A stretch of DNA of 64,000 bases from an uncultured Rickettsiales bacterium (GTDB lineage Bacteria > Pseudomonadota > Alphaproteobacteria > UBA8366). Position numbers and translations under genes: made by a program. The notes below the pieces were generated by a model. That model worked only from the letters and a program-made list of their open reading frames with translations, did no database searches and was not told where the DNA came from. The stretch spans positions 11,224 to 75,223 of the forward strand of contig CAJWTF010000004.1 in NCBI GenBank assembly GCA_913046825.1, given 5' to 3'. Shown one piece after another: positions 9,249 to 18,020 of this stretch; position 1 is the first letter of the stretch, and every line of letters begins with the position of its first letter.

Positions 9249-10868
9249 TCAGGCGGTGAATGTGAATCCCTTGTAACCACTGGCCGCAACCTCGTCGCAC
9301 ATCTCGTTGTATTTAGGCGCACCCGCCGCATAGAGCAGGAACTTCCGTTTGTCCCGGCCTTTGAGGTTTGGATTGATTCCCATGAACCAGGAATCGACCT
9401 TGGTAAAGAGTAACCGCTCTGACGTCTCGTGAACGTGCTCTGTCCATTCGTCCTCGGCGGCTTTCGTGGTGGCGACGTTGGTATGACCTTCATTTTGCAT
9501 GTATTGGAGCAGGTCAGTCACCCATTCGACATTTTGTTCGATGCAACGCGGAATATTGCAGAAGGTGGCAGCATTGTGCGGGCCCACCAGGGTGAACATG
9601 TTCGGAAACCCCTCGACCTGAATGCCGAGAAATGTGCGGGGTCCATCGACCCATTTGTCTTTCAAGGCAACACCGTCGACGCCCTGGAAATCGATCCGGT
9701 TGAAAGCACCGAGCACCGCGTCGAACCCGGTCGCGTAGATGATGTAGTCAAACTCGTATTCTCGTTCGCTGGTTTGCACACCTTTCGCCGTCACCCGCTC
9801 GATTGGTGTCTCGCGTACGTCCACCAGTTTGACATTGTCTTGGTTATAGACCTCGAAATAGCCGCTTTCGAGTGGCAGGCGGCGCGTGCCGAAGCCGTGG
9901 TCGTGGGGGATCAGTTTTTCGGCGACTGCGGGATCCTTCACCCGTTCGCGAATTTTATTTTTGATGAACTGGCTGATCGTCTCATTGGCGGTTTCATCGA
10001 CCATGATGTCGCGATAATTGCCCATCCAGATGCCGAAGCCGCGCTCACTGTAGAGCTTTTCGTAAAACGATTCGCGCTCGTTCGGCGATTGATCGACGGC
10101 TTTTTCGCGCACAGGATTGTGGATAAAGGCGCCGTGCGAGGTTTTGCACTTGGCGAAGATCTCGTCATAGCTCGCCTTGATCTCCGCCTGTTCTTTGGAC
10201 GTGATCAGCCCGTTATGCAGTGGCGCACAATAGTTAGGCGTGCGCTGGAAAACCGTGAGATGGCCGACTGTCTTGGCGATTTCGGTGATCGCCTGCACGC
10301 CGGTCGCCCCCGTGCCGATAATGGCGACGCGTTTGTTGTGGAAATCCACCGGCTCGTGCGGCCACTCACCCGTGTGGAAACTCTCGCCCTCGAAACCCTC
10401 GATCCCGTCGATGACTGGCATGACCGGGACGGAAAGCACGCCGATAGCAGTAATCAGATAGCGGCTCGTCGCACGGCTTCCGTCCGCTAACGTGACGGTC
10501 CAGCTCCCTCGGGTTTCATCGTAGTGACAGGATTTCACCATGCTATCGAATTGGATGTCGCGGCGTAGGTCGAATTTATCAGCAACGTAGTTTACGTATT
10601 TCAAGTTCTCGGGTTGGCCGGAGAAATGCTCCTTCCATTCCCATTCCTCTAACAGCTCCTTCGAGAAGGAATAGCCATAAGAGTAGCTCTCGGAATCGAA
10701 ACGCGCACCCGGATAGCGATTCCAATACCAAGTCCCACCAACATCGCTTCCAGCTTCGAAGACACGCACGGACATGTCGAGCTCCCGCAACCGGTATAGC
10801 TGGTACAATCCGGCGATCCCCGCGCCGATGATGATGGCATCGAATTGATCGGAACTTTCCTCGGTCAT
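9249..10868 (-). CDS. Baeyer-Villiger-type flavin monooxygenase
   Basis: A 539-residue NADPH-dependent FAD monooxygenase. The Baeyer-Villiger fingerprint FxGxxxHxxxWP is present at residues 159-170 (FEGESFHTGEWP), flanked by two Rossmann motifs, GAGIAG at 15-20 and GTGATG at 185-190. GGTWYWNRYPGARFDSES follows the first, as in cyclohexanone monooxygenase relatives. These enzymes insert oxygen next to a ketone to give an ester or lactone. It is the first gene of a minus-strand set with TauD and the DapB-like gene. An antisense frame of 353 codons lies inside it and is a shadow. Confidence 0.92.
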   Translation of the reverse strand: MTEESSDQFDAIIIGAGIAGLYQLYRLRELDMSVRVFEAGSDVGGTWYWNRYPGARFDSESYSYGYSFSKELLEEWEWKEHFSGQPENLKYVNYVADKFDLRRDIQFDSMVKSCHYDETRGSWTVTLADGSRATSRYLITAIGVLSVPVMPVIDGIEGFEGESFHTGEWPHEPVDFHNKRVAIIGTGATGVQAITEIAKTVGHLTVFQRTPNYCAPLHNGLITSKEQAEIKASYDEIFAKCKTSHGAFIHNPVREKAVDQSPNERESFYEKLYSERGFGIWMGNYRDIMVDETANETISQFIKNKIRERVKDPAVAEKLIPHDHGFGTRRLPLESGYFEVYNQDNVKLVDVRETPIERVTAKGVQTSEREYEFDYIIYATGFDAVLGAFNRIDFQGVDGVALKDKWVDGPRTFLGIQVEGFPNMFTLVGPHNAATFCNIPRCIEQNVEWVTDLLQYMQNEGHTNVATTKAAEDEWTEHVHETSERLLFTKVDSWFMGINPNLKGRDKRKFLLYAAGAPKYNEMCDEVAASGYKGFTFTA

Positions 10869-10925
10869 GGACTCTCTCGGCTATGCTGATCTTACATCGA
10901 GATATAGGCGTGTATCAGGGAATCG

Positions 10926-11867
10926 CTACTCCAACGGACGATGAGTGGATTGGACGCGGGCTGACGCAGCACGAGCGGAGGTGTGAAACTCTTCTAACTC
11001 ACGGCCGAAACTACCAATCGTCTCGTCAAGGTCCGACGCGGACCAGAGTACCCCGATCGATTTACCATTGGATTGTGCAGAGGCTTGTATCATTTGAGCA
11101 ATACTTTTAAGGACTTCTGTCGCATCTCCGCTGACGGTTGCTGTCGTGCGAGCGATTTCCTGCGTGGCGGCCCTCTTTTCTTCAACGGCGGCGGCAATTC
11201 CAGTCGTCACACCACTCATTCGCTCGATAACGGAGCTGACCCGGTCATTGGCGCCGACGGCGCCAATGACCGCTTGCTGGATACTTTGCACCTGGGTTGC
11301 GATTTCGTTCGTCGCATTTGCCGTCTGGTTGGCCAGGCTTTTGACCTCATACGCGAAGACAGCGAAACCGTTACCCGCATCCCCGGCACGGGCGGCTTCA
11401 ATTGTGGCGTTGAGGGCCAGTAGATTTGTCTGCTCTGCGATCTCACTGATCAGATTGACGATTTCGAAATCGGCGAAGTAATTCTTGAAGGCTTCCTCGA
11501 CTTCAAGAATCAATGCTTGATGCGAAACGCTAGTAATTACTTTCTTGGCAGCTTTGATCGCGCCGAGTAGCTGTTCGCTGTATTTCCTGGTCTCAGTTTC
11601 GGATTTCGTATCCCCCTTTTGCACGAACTCTCAGGCGGCACGGATCATATTCAAGAATTTGGTCTCTATATCCGCGGCTAAGCTAAGCTCGATTACAGCA
11701 CACTCCATTTCTTCCACTTCATGGCCAATCGTCACGAAATTTCAGAAGGACAAGGCCAGTACGAGGATAAAGACAGTGATCACCGATCCGAAACCGGCGG
11801 TGATTTTTGTCACAACCTTCCAGTTGGCGGTCAAGCGCATCAGGGATGAAAGAAAGGGTGTTTTCAT
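10926..11867 (-). pseudogene. Degenerate methyl-accepting chemotaxis protein
   Basis: The frame begins at ATG 11867 with a cytoplasmic start and membrane helix (KITAGFGSVITVFILVLALSF). It meets TGA at 11742-11744, continues in frame, meets a second TGA near 11631-11633, and then reads into the MCP signalling hairpin ([48 protein letters not shown]). The sensor domain and HAMP region are mostly missing: about 75 residues separate the membrane helix from the signalling tip, where a working MCP has several hundred. Two stops and a deletion make this a pseudogene. The stops replace what look like an ordinary residue and an arginine, so recoding is unlikely. Confidence 0.85.
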
Positions 11868-11934
11868 TCTAAAACACCTTTGTGGAATGGAGGAGTGCTG
11901 GCGAATTCGATTAGGAATTGGCAAAAGCGATAAG

Positions 11935-11976
11935 CCATTAATCATACATTATTAATGATTAATGTATGATTAATGG
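11935..11976. repeat. Perfect 16-bp AT-rich inverted repeat
   Basis: Arms 11935-11950 (CCATTAATCATACATT) and 11961-11976 are perfect reverse complements around a 10-nt centre, itself AT-rich. It lies in the 180-bp gap between the start of the MCP pseudogene and the end of the HyuB gene. It could be an operator of the dead gene, a weak terminator of the hydantoinase operon (it begins about 70 bp past the HyuB stop), or the remains of a mobile element end. I see no coding sequence in this gap. Confidence 0.8.
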
Positions 11977-12048
11977 AGTCCCACTCAGTTTTCGATTTGC
12001 TCTGAATTGGGTTGATGTCGAAGACAGGATCGAGGCGGTGTTAGGTCG

Positions 12049-14061
12049 CTATTTTACCAAGGATCCGATCTGCGGATGTTCCGCCGCGATACTAGCGAAA
12101 GCTGAATGCACTACTTCCACGCCGCCGATCTCCGATGCGTTCATGGCGTCGAAGATGCGGGCCTTTACGAAGAAGCGCCAATGGTTGGGAAGGGAGGCCA
12201 TGATTTCGGTCATCGCGTCATAGGCTTCTGGGGTCCAGTAGCGTTCGTACTCTTCGCGTTCGGGACCAAAATTGAAATGCGTCGCGGCACCTTCGCCACT
12301 CCGCAATTTGGCGCGCAAGGTTTCGGTCGCACTTTCATCGACTGTTTCTCCTTCGATCACCACGCCGTAATCGACGCGTGCCGCATCCAGAGATAGCGCG
12401 CTGCGTTCCACGTCGCGCAGAACGCGGCTCGGGTCCCGGTCGAGGGGATTGCCGCGCCCGCCGCCGCCAGGGCCGTAGAAGCGGATGACATCGCCCGGCT
12501 CCGCCGTCAGCGTGTCCTGATTGCCAAGGATTTCTTCCTTCGGTGTATCCGGGTTGCGGATGAAGTTGGAGGGGCTGCCCGCTTTACCGCCTAAGATACC
12601 CCAAGGACGGAAGCGGGTGCGGTCGCGATTGCGTGCGGTGATCCGGGTGCCGGGAGAGAAGACCTTGAATTCGAGCCAAGTGCCGAGCCCGCCTCGATTT
12701 TCGCCCGCTCCACCGGAATCCGGTGCGAGGCCATAACGCACGATCTCGATCGGGACTTCCGCCTCGATCATCTCGACCGGCGTATTCTTGAGATAGGAGG
12801 CGTCGGCACCGGAGCCGTCGGGTCCGTCCGCGTGCGGCATCCCGCCCGCACCGCCAACCACGGGATCGATGGCGGCGATAATGCGCTTGCCGGTTTTGTT
12901 CTCGGTCGTCATCACATTGACGATGGAGCTGGAGCCCGCTGGGGCCGCTGGCATCCGGTCCGGCATAGCGAGGCCGAACGCGCCGAAGATGAGGCTCCGC
13001 AAGCGCCCACACGTGAGGCTCCGCATGCCGACGGCAGCGGGGTATTCCGGGTTCACCACGGTGCCTTTCGGCAGCACGCATTTGAAGGGACGCGTCAGGC
13101 CGATGTTCAATAGGATGTTCGGGTTCAGCGTGTAGAGTATGTAGTAGACCCCAACCAGCATCAGCGTGTGATGCGATGCACCCCCGGTCGGCACATTGAT
13201 TGAGGAGGTCAGCTGCGGGTCGCAACCGGCAAAATCCAGTTCCGCTTCATCACCTTGGATCCGCAAGGTGAGGGCGAGGCGGCAGGGGTTGCGCTCGGTA
13301 TCGGAATCCTCATCCGTGTAGTCGGAGAAGAAATATTCGCCGTCTGGGATTGTGCGCAGGATCTCCCGCGCCTGGTGCTCGGCGTAATCCATCAAGTCTT
13401 CGGTGCCTTGGCGGAAGACGTCGACACCGAACTTCTCGACCATCTCCTTGACCTTGCGCTCGCCGGTATTCATCGCACCGACAAAGGCTTTGAGGTCTCC
13501 CCAGTTCTGCTCGGGTTGGCGCACATTGGTCATCATGACCTGCAGCAACTCCTCGTTCAGCTCGCCCTTCTTGTATAGTTTGCAGGGCGTGAAGCGGATG
13601 CCCTCCTGGTGGATTTCGACGAGGGTACGCGACAGGCTGGCTGGGACCGCGCCACCTATATCCGTGTTGTGGATATGGCCGCAGGTGTACGCCACCAACT
13701 CGCCCTCATGGAAAATCGGCTTCCACATATGGAGGTCCGGCGAGTGGGTCGAGACATAACCGCTATAAGGATCGTTGGTGAAGGCGATGTCGCCTTCCTC
13801 GTAGCCACCCGGCACCATGTCGAGAGCCGGGCCGTAATCCAGCCCCGGAAACCAGGTGGCACCGAGATCAAGCGGGATCGCGAAGGTCTTTCCCTGCGGC
13901 GTTAGCAACCCGATGGTGAAGTCTTCCGTCTCCTTCACGAAGGTCGAGTGGGCCGTGCGGTAGAGCGTATAGGCCATGCTTTCGGTCGCGGCGCGGCAGT
14001 GGTTTGCGAGGATTTCCAGCGTAACCTTGTCGACGGGCTCGGTGTTCGGGCGTTCGCTCAT
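12049..14061 (-). CDS. Hydantoinase B / oxoprolinase family subunit
   Basis: A 670-residue HyuB-type subunit. Family landmarks are near the N terminus (LEILANHCRAATESMAYTLY), in the middle (DIAFTNDPYSG, and GHIHNTDIGG for the histidine/aspartate region) and toward the C terminus (a GGGGRGNPLDRD segment). HyuA/HyuB pairs hydrolyse hydantoins, 5-oxoproline, or carboxylate acetone and acetophenone, all with ATP. The last 45 residues, beyond the glycine-rich end, are unusually long. It starts 1 nt after the HyuA stop, so the two subunits are co-translated. Substrate not assignable. Confidence 0.88.
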   Translation of the reverse strand: MSERPNTEPVDKVTLEILANHCRAATESMAYTLYRTAHSTFVKETEDFTIGLLTPQGKTFAIPLDLGATWFPGLDYGPALDMVPGGYEEGDIAFTNDPYSGYVSTHSPDLHMWKPIFHEGELVAYTCGHIHNTDIGGAVPASLSRTLVEIHQEGIRFTPCKLYKKGELNEELLQVMMTNVRQPEQNWGDLKAFVGAMNTGERKVKEMVEKFGVDVFRQGTEDLMDYAEHQAREILRTIPDGEYFFSDYTDEDSDTERNPCRLALTLRIQGDEAELDFAGCDPQLTSSINVPTGGASHHTLMLVGVYYILYTLNPNILLNIGLTRPFKCVLPKGTVVNPEYPAAVGMRSLTCGRLRSLIFGAFGLAMPDRMPAAPAGSSSIVNVMTTENKTGKRIIAAIDPVVGGAGGMPHADGPDGSGADASYLKNTPVEMIEAEVPIEIVRYGLAPDSGGAGENRGGLGTWLEFKVFSPGTRITARNRDRTRFRPWGILGGKAGSPSNFIRNPDTPKEEILGNQDTLTAEPGDVIRFYGPGGGGRGNPLDRDPSRVLRDVERSALSLDAARVDYGVVIEGETVDESATETLRAKLRSGEGAATHFNFGPEREEYERYWTPEAYDAMTEIMASLPNHWRFFVKARIFDAMNASEIGGVEVVHSAFASIAAEHPQIGSLVK

Positions 14062-14062
14062 C

Positions 14063-16108
14063 TCAACTCTCCTCCTGCCAAGTCAGCACGATATTACCGC
14101 GGGGGTCGACGGTGCCTTGGAAGCCGTCGGGAATGCAGCTCGTGGTATCCGATTGTGCGATGACCGCGGGGCCGCTCAGGGTCTGCCCGGCCAAGAGTTT
14201 GTCGCGCTGATAAAGCGGTGCCGTTCGGCGTGTGCCGCCGAACCAGACGTCGATCTCGCGCACCGGCGTCGCCGGGCCGGACCCGGTCGCTAATTCCTTC
14301 AGCTCTGGCTTTGGAATGTCGCCCGCCACCACCAGGCGCAGGTTCATGATCTGCACTTCCGCCTCTTCGTCACAGAAGGCGTAGACCTCCTCGTGGCGCG
14401 TGTGGAAGGCATCGAGGATCGCGGCTTTGTCACCGTCTTCCAGCCATCCGGTCTGCAGCGGCACCTCCAGCTCGAAGCTCTGCCCGGCATACCGCATGTC
14501 GGCGGAGGGATGCAGCGTGTGCTCGCCCTCGTGGTGTTGCTCCTCACGCAGCCAATCGAGCCCTTGCGCCCGCAACTCCGCGTAGGTCTCGGGCATGGCG
14601 GGCATTGCTTCGTCGATGGAGGTGAACAGCGTGCGCACGAAGTCGTTGCGGATATCGGCGACCAGCCCGCCCAAGGCGCTGGTCACCCCCGGCGTCGTCG
14701 GGATCACCACCCGGCCCATTCTCAGTTCGCGGGCGAGGAAACATCCCAGCATTGGTCCCGCTCCGCCGAAGGTCACAAGCGCGAAATCCCGGATGTCGAT
14801 GCCGTAGCGCGCGACCAACTTGTTGGTCTCCATATACATGCCAGAGATCGCGACCTGGATGATCGCCTCCGCCGTCTCCTCGAGGCTCATGCCAAGCGGC
14901 TCCGACACCGTGGCCATCGCGACGCGTGCCTTCTCCATGTCGAGGGCGACCGAGTTATAGGCGAGGTCGTGATGCCCCAAGAAGCCGGACACCGCGAAAG
15001 CGTCGGTGATCGTCGGTTGCGTCCCGCCTTGCCCATAGCAGGCCGGACCCGGATCAGAGCCGGCACTCTCCGGCCCCACTTTCAAAACCCCAAATTCGTC
15101 GACCCGGGCGATCGAGCCACCGCCGTCGCCGATCGAGGTGACCGAGACCGAGGGGATATAGAGTGGGAACTCGCCAATCTTCTCACCCATGCCATATTGC
15201 GGCTCGCCGCCGACGACCACCGCGACGTCGGCGCTGGTGCCGCCGATATCCAGCGTGATTGCGTCGTCGACGCCGCAGCTGCGCGCGACAAAGGCTCCTC
15301 CGATGACGCCCGATGCGGTGCCGGACAGCACCATGTTCACGCAAGACGTCTTGCCAAGTTCCGCCGACATCACGCCGCCGTTCGACTTGGTGATCAGCGG
15401 TGTTGCGGGCACCCCACTTCGGCGCAGTGCATCCTGCAATTTGGTGAGGTAGTTGGCGACCCTCGGGTGGACATAGCCATTGATGATCGCGGTCGTGGTG
15501 CGTTCATACTCGCGGATGACGGGCCAAATTTCGGCGGAGGTAAAGACGAATAGCTCCGGGGCCTCGCTGCGGATGATCTCGGCCGCCGCCTCTTCGTGCA
15601 TCGCGTTGCGAAAGCTGTGCAGCAGCGAGACGATTATGCCCTCGGCACCGTGCGCCTTGGCCCGGGCGATGGCGTCGAGAACGCTGGCCTCGTCGAGCGG
15701 CGTGTGGACGGAACCGTCGGCGCGCAACCGCTCTTTAATACCAAAGACCCGGTCGCGGGAGATGAGGGGCTCCGGTCGGGTTGAGAACAGACTGTAACTC
15801 TCCGGCATGCGCAGGCGCGCCACCTCCAACACGTCGGCGAAATTCTCCGTCGTGAACAGCGCCATCGTAGCACCCTTGCGCTGGATCACCGTGTTGACGC
15901 CGACCGTGGTGCCGTGGATGAAGCTCTCAACTTGCGCGGCTTCGATGCCGTAGGTCTCGGCAAGGCGCTTCATGCCCTCCATCACCTCGGCACCGGGCTC
16001 CGCTGGCGTGGTCAGCACCTTGAGAGTGGAGAGATTGCGCGTTTCGGTATCGAAGACGCAAAAGTCGATAAAGGTACCGCCGATATCGACGCCGACACGA
16101 TAGGCCAT
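14063..16108 (-). CDS. Hydantoinase A / oxoprolinase family subunit
   Basis: A 681-residue HyuA-type subunit with the acetate-kinase-like ATPase fold. The N terminus YRVGVDIGGTFIDFCVFD contains the phosphate-1 motif DIGGTF, and a second DIGGTSADVAV loop lies near residue 290. The GPGPACYGQGG-type segment (SDPGPACYGQGG) and GGAGPMLGCFLA are family markers. It is the first gene of the HyuA-HyuB operon; a 42-bp inverted repeat lies about 90 bp upstream of its start. A long antisense frame within it (386 codons) is a shadow. Confidence 0.9.
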   Translation of the reverse strand: MAYRVGVDIGGTFIDFCVFDTETRNLSTLKVLTTPAEPGAEVMEGMKRLAETYGIEAAQVESFIHGTTVGVNTVIQRKGATMALFTTENFADVLEVARLRMPESYSLFSTRPEPLISRDRVFGIKERLRADGSVHTPLDEASVLDAIARAKAHGAEGIIVSLLHSFRNAMHEEAAAEIIRSEAPELFVFTSAEIWPVIREYERTTTAIINGYVHPRVANYLTKLQDALRRSGVPATPLITKSNGGVMSAELGKTSCVNMVLSGTASGVIGGAFVARSCGVDDAITLDIGGTSADVAVVVGGEPQYGMGEKIGEFPLYIPSVSVTSIGDGGGSIARVDEFGVLKVGPESAGSDPGPACYGQGGTQPTITDAFAVSGFLGHHDLAYNSVALDMEKARVAMATVSEPLGMSLEETAEAIIQVAISGMYMETNKLVARYGIDIRDFALVTFGGAGPMLGCFLARELRMGRVVIPTTPGVTSALGGLVADIRNDFVRTLFTSIDEAMPAMPETYAELRAQGLDWLREEQHHEGEHTLHPSADMRYAGQSFELEVPLQTGWLEDGDKAAILDAFHTRHEEVYAFCDEEAEVQIMNLRLVVAGDIPKPELKELATGSGPATPVREIDVWFGGTRRTAPLYQRDKLLAGQTLSGPAVIAQSDTTSCIPDGFQGTVDPRGNIVLTWQEES

Positions 16109-16195
16109 AGGGGGAGCTCCGCCGGATGAAATGCTGAGAGGGAAGTTAGGGCGCGGGGCGGAGTGGGTCGAGGGGGCCGCCGACCCCTAACCTAG

Positions 16196-16308
16196 CCCAA
16201 AGCACCTCTTCGGCGTTTAGCCCGAAAGCGGGAGAGGAAATTCTAGCTTGCCACTCGGTGGCGTCCCCTCTCCCGCATGCGGGCTAAACGCCGAAGAGGT
16301 GCTTTGGG
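16196..16308. repeat. Large intergenic inverted repeat, two 42-bp arms
   Basis: Arms 16196-16237 and 16267-16308 are reverse complements with 2 mismatches, at the GAAAGC / GCATGC step. A 29-nt centre contains its own short hairpin (GCCAC TCG GTGGC). Outside the arms CCCTAACC and GGTTAGGG extend the symmetry with a 4-nt insertion on the left. The sequence type (CTCTCCCGC, CCCTAACCC) is like dispersed non-coding repeats common between alphaproteobacterial genes. It fills the gap between divergent HyuA and TauD genes. Confidence 0.88.
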
Positions 16309-16448
16309 TTAGGGTGGGAGTGTCTGCGAAAAGAGTTCAGAATTCGGTCACTGGAATCCTTATCATTGCCGAATTAAATGACATTCCCATAATTTGTCCC
16401 ACCATATGTAGCTTGCCGAATAAGTGCGATTTTCCAGGAACTCAAATA

Positions 16449-17303
16449 ATGCCTTTCACTCTAACTCCGCTCTCCGATCTCCTCGGTGCTGAAGTCTCTG
16501 GTGTCGATTGCCGCACGCCGCCGGACGCCGCACTTCAGGCCGACATCGTCGCGGCACTTCACGAACATCAGGTCATCGTGTTCCGCGACCAGACGCTCTC
16601 GCCGAATGAGTTGATCGCGTTCTCGGAAGCATTCGGGCCGCTTGAGATACATGTGAACCAGGCGGATGGCGGGTATGACCGGCCGAACTTTCACACGGTC
16701 ACCAATCTGGATAAGGACGGCAATATCCTGCCGCCGCCGGAAGCGGGGCGGGAGTATAACGGCACTTCGACCTGGCATTCGGACAAGTCCTATATGCCCT
16801 TACCCTCGATGGCGACGTTCCTGCACGGGATCGAGGTCACGAAGGAAGGCGGCGAGACCCTGTTCGCGAGCCTGACCCACGCCTATGCGGCGTTGGATGA
16901 CTCCGAAAAAGTGCGCCTCGACGGGCTTAAATGTGTGCATCACTGGGCGCAGTCCCTGCGCAATTCCGGCTCACGCCCGGCGACCGAGGAAGAAGAGCGG
17001 ATTTCACCGCCGGTCACCCATCCGCTGATCCGCACTCATCCCGGCAACGGGCGGAAGTCCCTCTATATCGGCAATCACGCCTCCCACATCGAAGGGATGG
17101 ACGAGGAAGAGGGGCGGACTGAGATCTTCCGCTTGCTCGACTTCGCGACCCAGGATCGATTTGTGTATGGCCATAAATGGCGGGTTGGGGATCTGGTCGT
17201 CTGGGATAATCCATCGCTCGTGCACAAGTCGGCGCCCTACGCGAAGTACGAAGAACGGCGGCACCTGCACCGCACCGTGGTGCGCGGCTCGGCGACGTTC
17301 TAG
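16449..17303 (+). CDS. TauD/TfdA-family 2-oxoglutarate-dependent dioxygenase
   Basis: A 284-residue dioxygenase with an intact iron triad: His110-Ser-Asp112 (STWHSDKSYMP) and His259 (WDNPSLVHK). The C-terminal RRHLHRTVVRG carries the 2-oxoglutarate-binding arginines. The frame is open 200 bp upstream, but family similarity (MPFTLTPLSDLLGAEVSG) begins at ATG 16449, preceded by AGGAA at a normal distance. It is transcribed away from the hydantoinase operon, and a promoter should lie between 16310 and 16440. Substrate unknown. Confidence 0.88.
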   Translation: MPFTLTPLSDLLGAEVSGVDCRTPPDAALQADIVAALHEHQVIVFRDQTLSPNELIAFSEAFGPLEIHVNQADGGYDRPNFHTVTNLDKDGNILPPPEAGREYNGTSTWHSDKSYMPLPSMATFLHGIEVTKEGGETLFASLTHAYAALDDSEKVRLDGLKCVHHWAQSLRNSGSRPATEEEERISPPVTHPLIRTHPGNGRKSLYIGNHASHIEGMDEEEGRTEIFRLLDFATQDRFVYGHKWRVGDLVVWDNPSLVHKSAPYAKYEERRHLHRTVVRGSATF

Positions 17304-17422
17304 CGGTTACGGTGTCCTGCCGTTTCGCGTGGTGGGCGCTGAGATATAATCAAATCACCTGATCCTTTCCCAGAATATTTTTAGATGATGACGAGGCCTG
17401 TTTTCGTTACCATGCTTTTATC

Positions 17423-17965
17423 GTGATGGATTTGTTTGGATTACAATCGAATGCGATGGGTCCTGCGCTCGAATTTAGGATTCAAATTGGAGATCCCATT
17501 CGAAGACCTGAGACAGGGCATTGGGTGTGTCGGGCTAGTATTCGGGGGCTTGAGCATAGTGAGTGGCACTATGCTGCTAATACCGCCGTCTGTGCGGAAC
17601 GTGGCTTGTTAGCTGATCTCCATGACGTGCTAGAAAGTTTGAAAGTCGAGATGGATCCCAAGGCGAGTGCAATATAAGAAGACGCGGCTAGCGTCCCATT
17701 CGAAGAAAATAACGACCCTAAAAAGCATAGAACGCGCATCGAAATTAGTGGACTGCTTCAGCGGGGAGATGGCTCGTCCGAAACCGTCATTGCGCGAATC
17801 CATCCGGTCATACGTGACGATCGAGGGGGCGTCGAATGTCAACTGGATATCGATGGCCTTTCCGACCAGCCCTTTATGCTTTCCGGAAATGATTTCGCGC
17901 AAGCTAGGGAACAGGCGTTCATCCTTCTTGAGCAAATCTTCGAGCAAAATGGCGTGATGAAATAA
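17423..17965 (+). pseudogene. Unrecognised protein with an in-frame TAA, possibly a broken gene
   Basis: From GTG 17423 (or ATG 17426) the frame runs 84 codons to TAA at 17675-17677, then continues open in the same frame for 95 more codons to TAA at 17963-17965. Both halves look like real protein (LEFRIQIGDPIRRPETGHW; then CQLDIDGLSDQPFMLSGNDF and a helical, acidic end). They may be two copies of one small alpha/beta domain, since each has a strand pair followed by a helix rich in leucine. I do not recognise the family with confidence. Options are a nonsense mutation in a protein of about 180 residues, or two separate small proteins, though the second half lacks a good start. Confidence 0.4.
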
Positions 17966-18020
17966 AACGCCGTTGGAGCGGTAGAGCTATATAATCTCGG
18001 TAGCTATATTGATCTCTTCC

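Noticed and set aside
9429..10490. 353-codon open frame on the plus strand
   Set aside because: Antisense shadow of the Baeyer-Villiger monooxygenase, with no family similarity.
11631..11744. The two TGA codons of the MCP gene as recoded codons
   Set aside because: They replace non-redox residues, no hairpin of SECIS type was seen, other genes here end in TGA, and the gene is also internally deleted.
14393..15553. 386-codon open frame on the plus strand
   Set aside because: Antisense shadow of the HyuA gene, arginine- and histidine-rich, typical of noncoding frames in GC-rich DNA.
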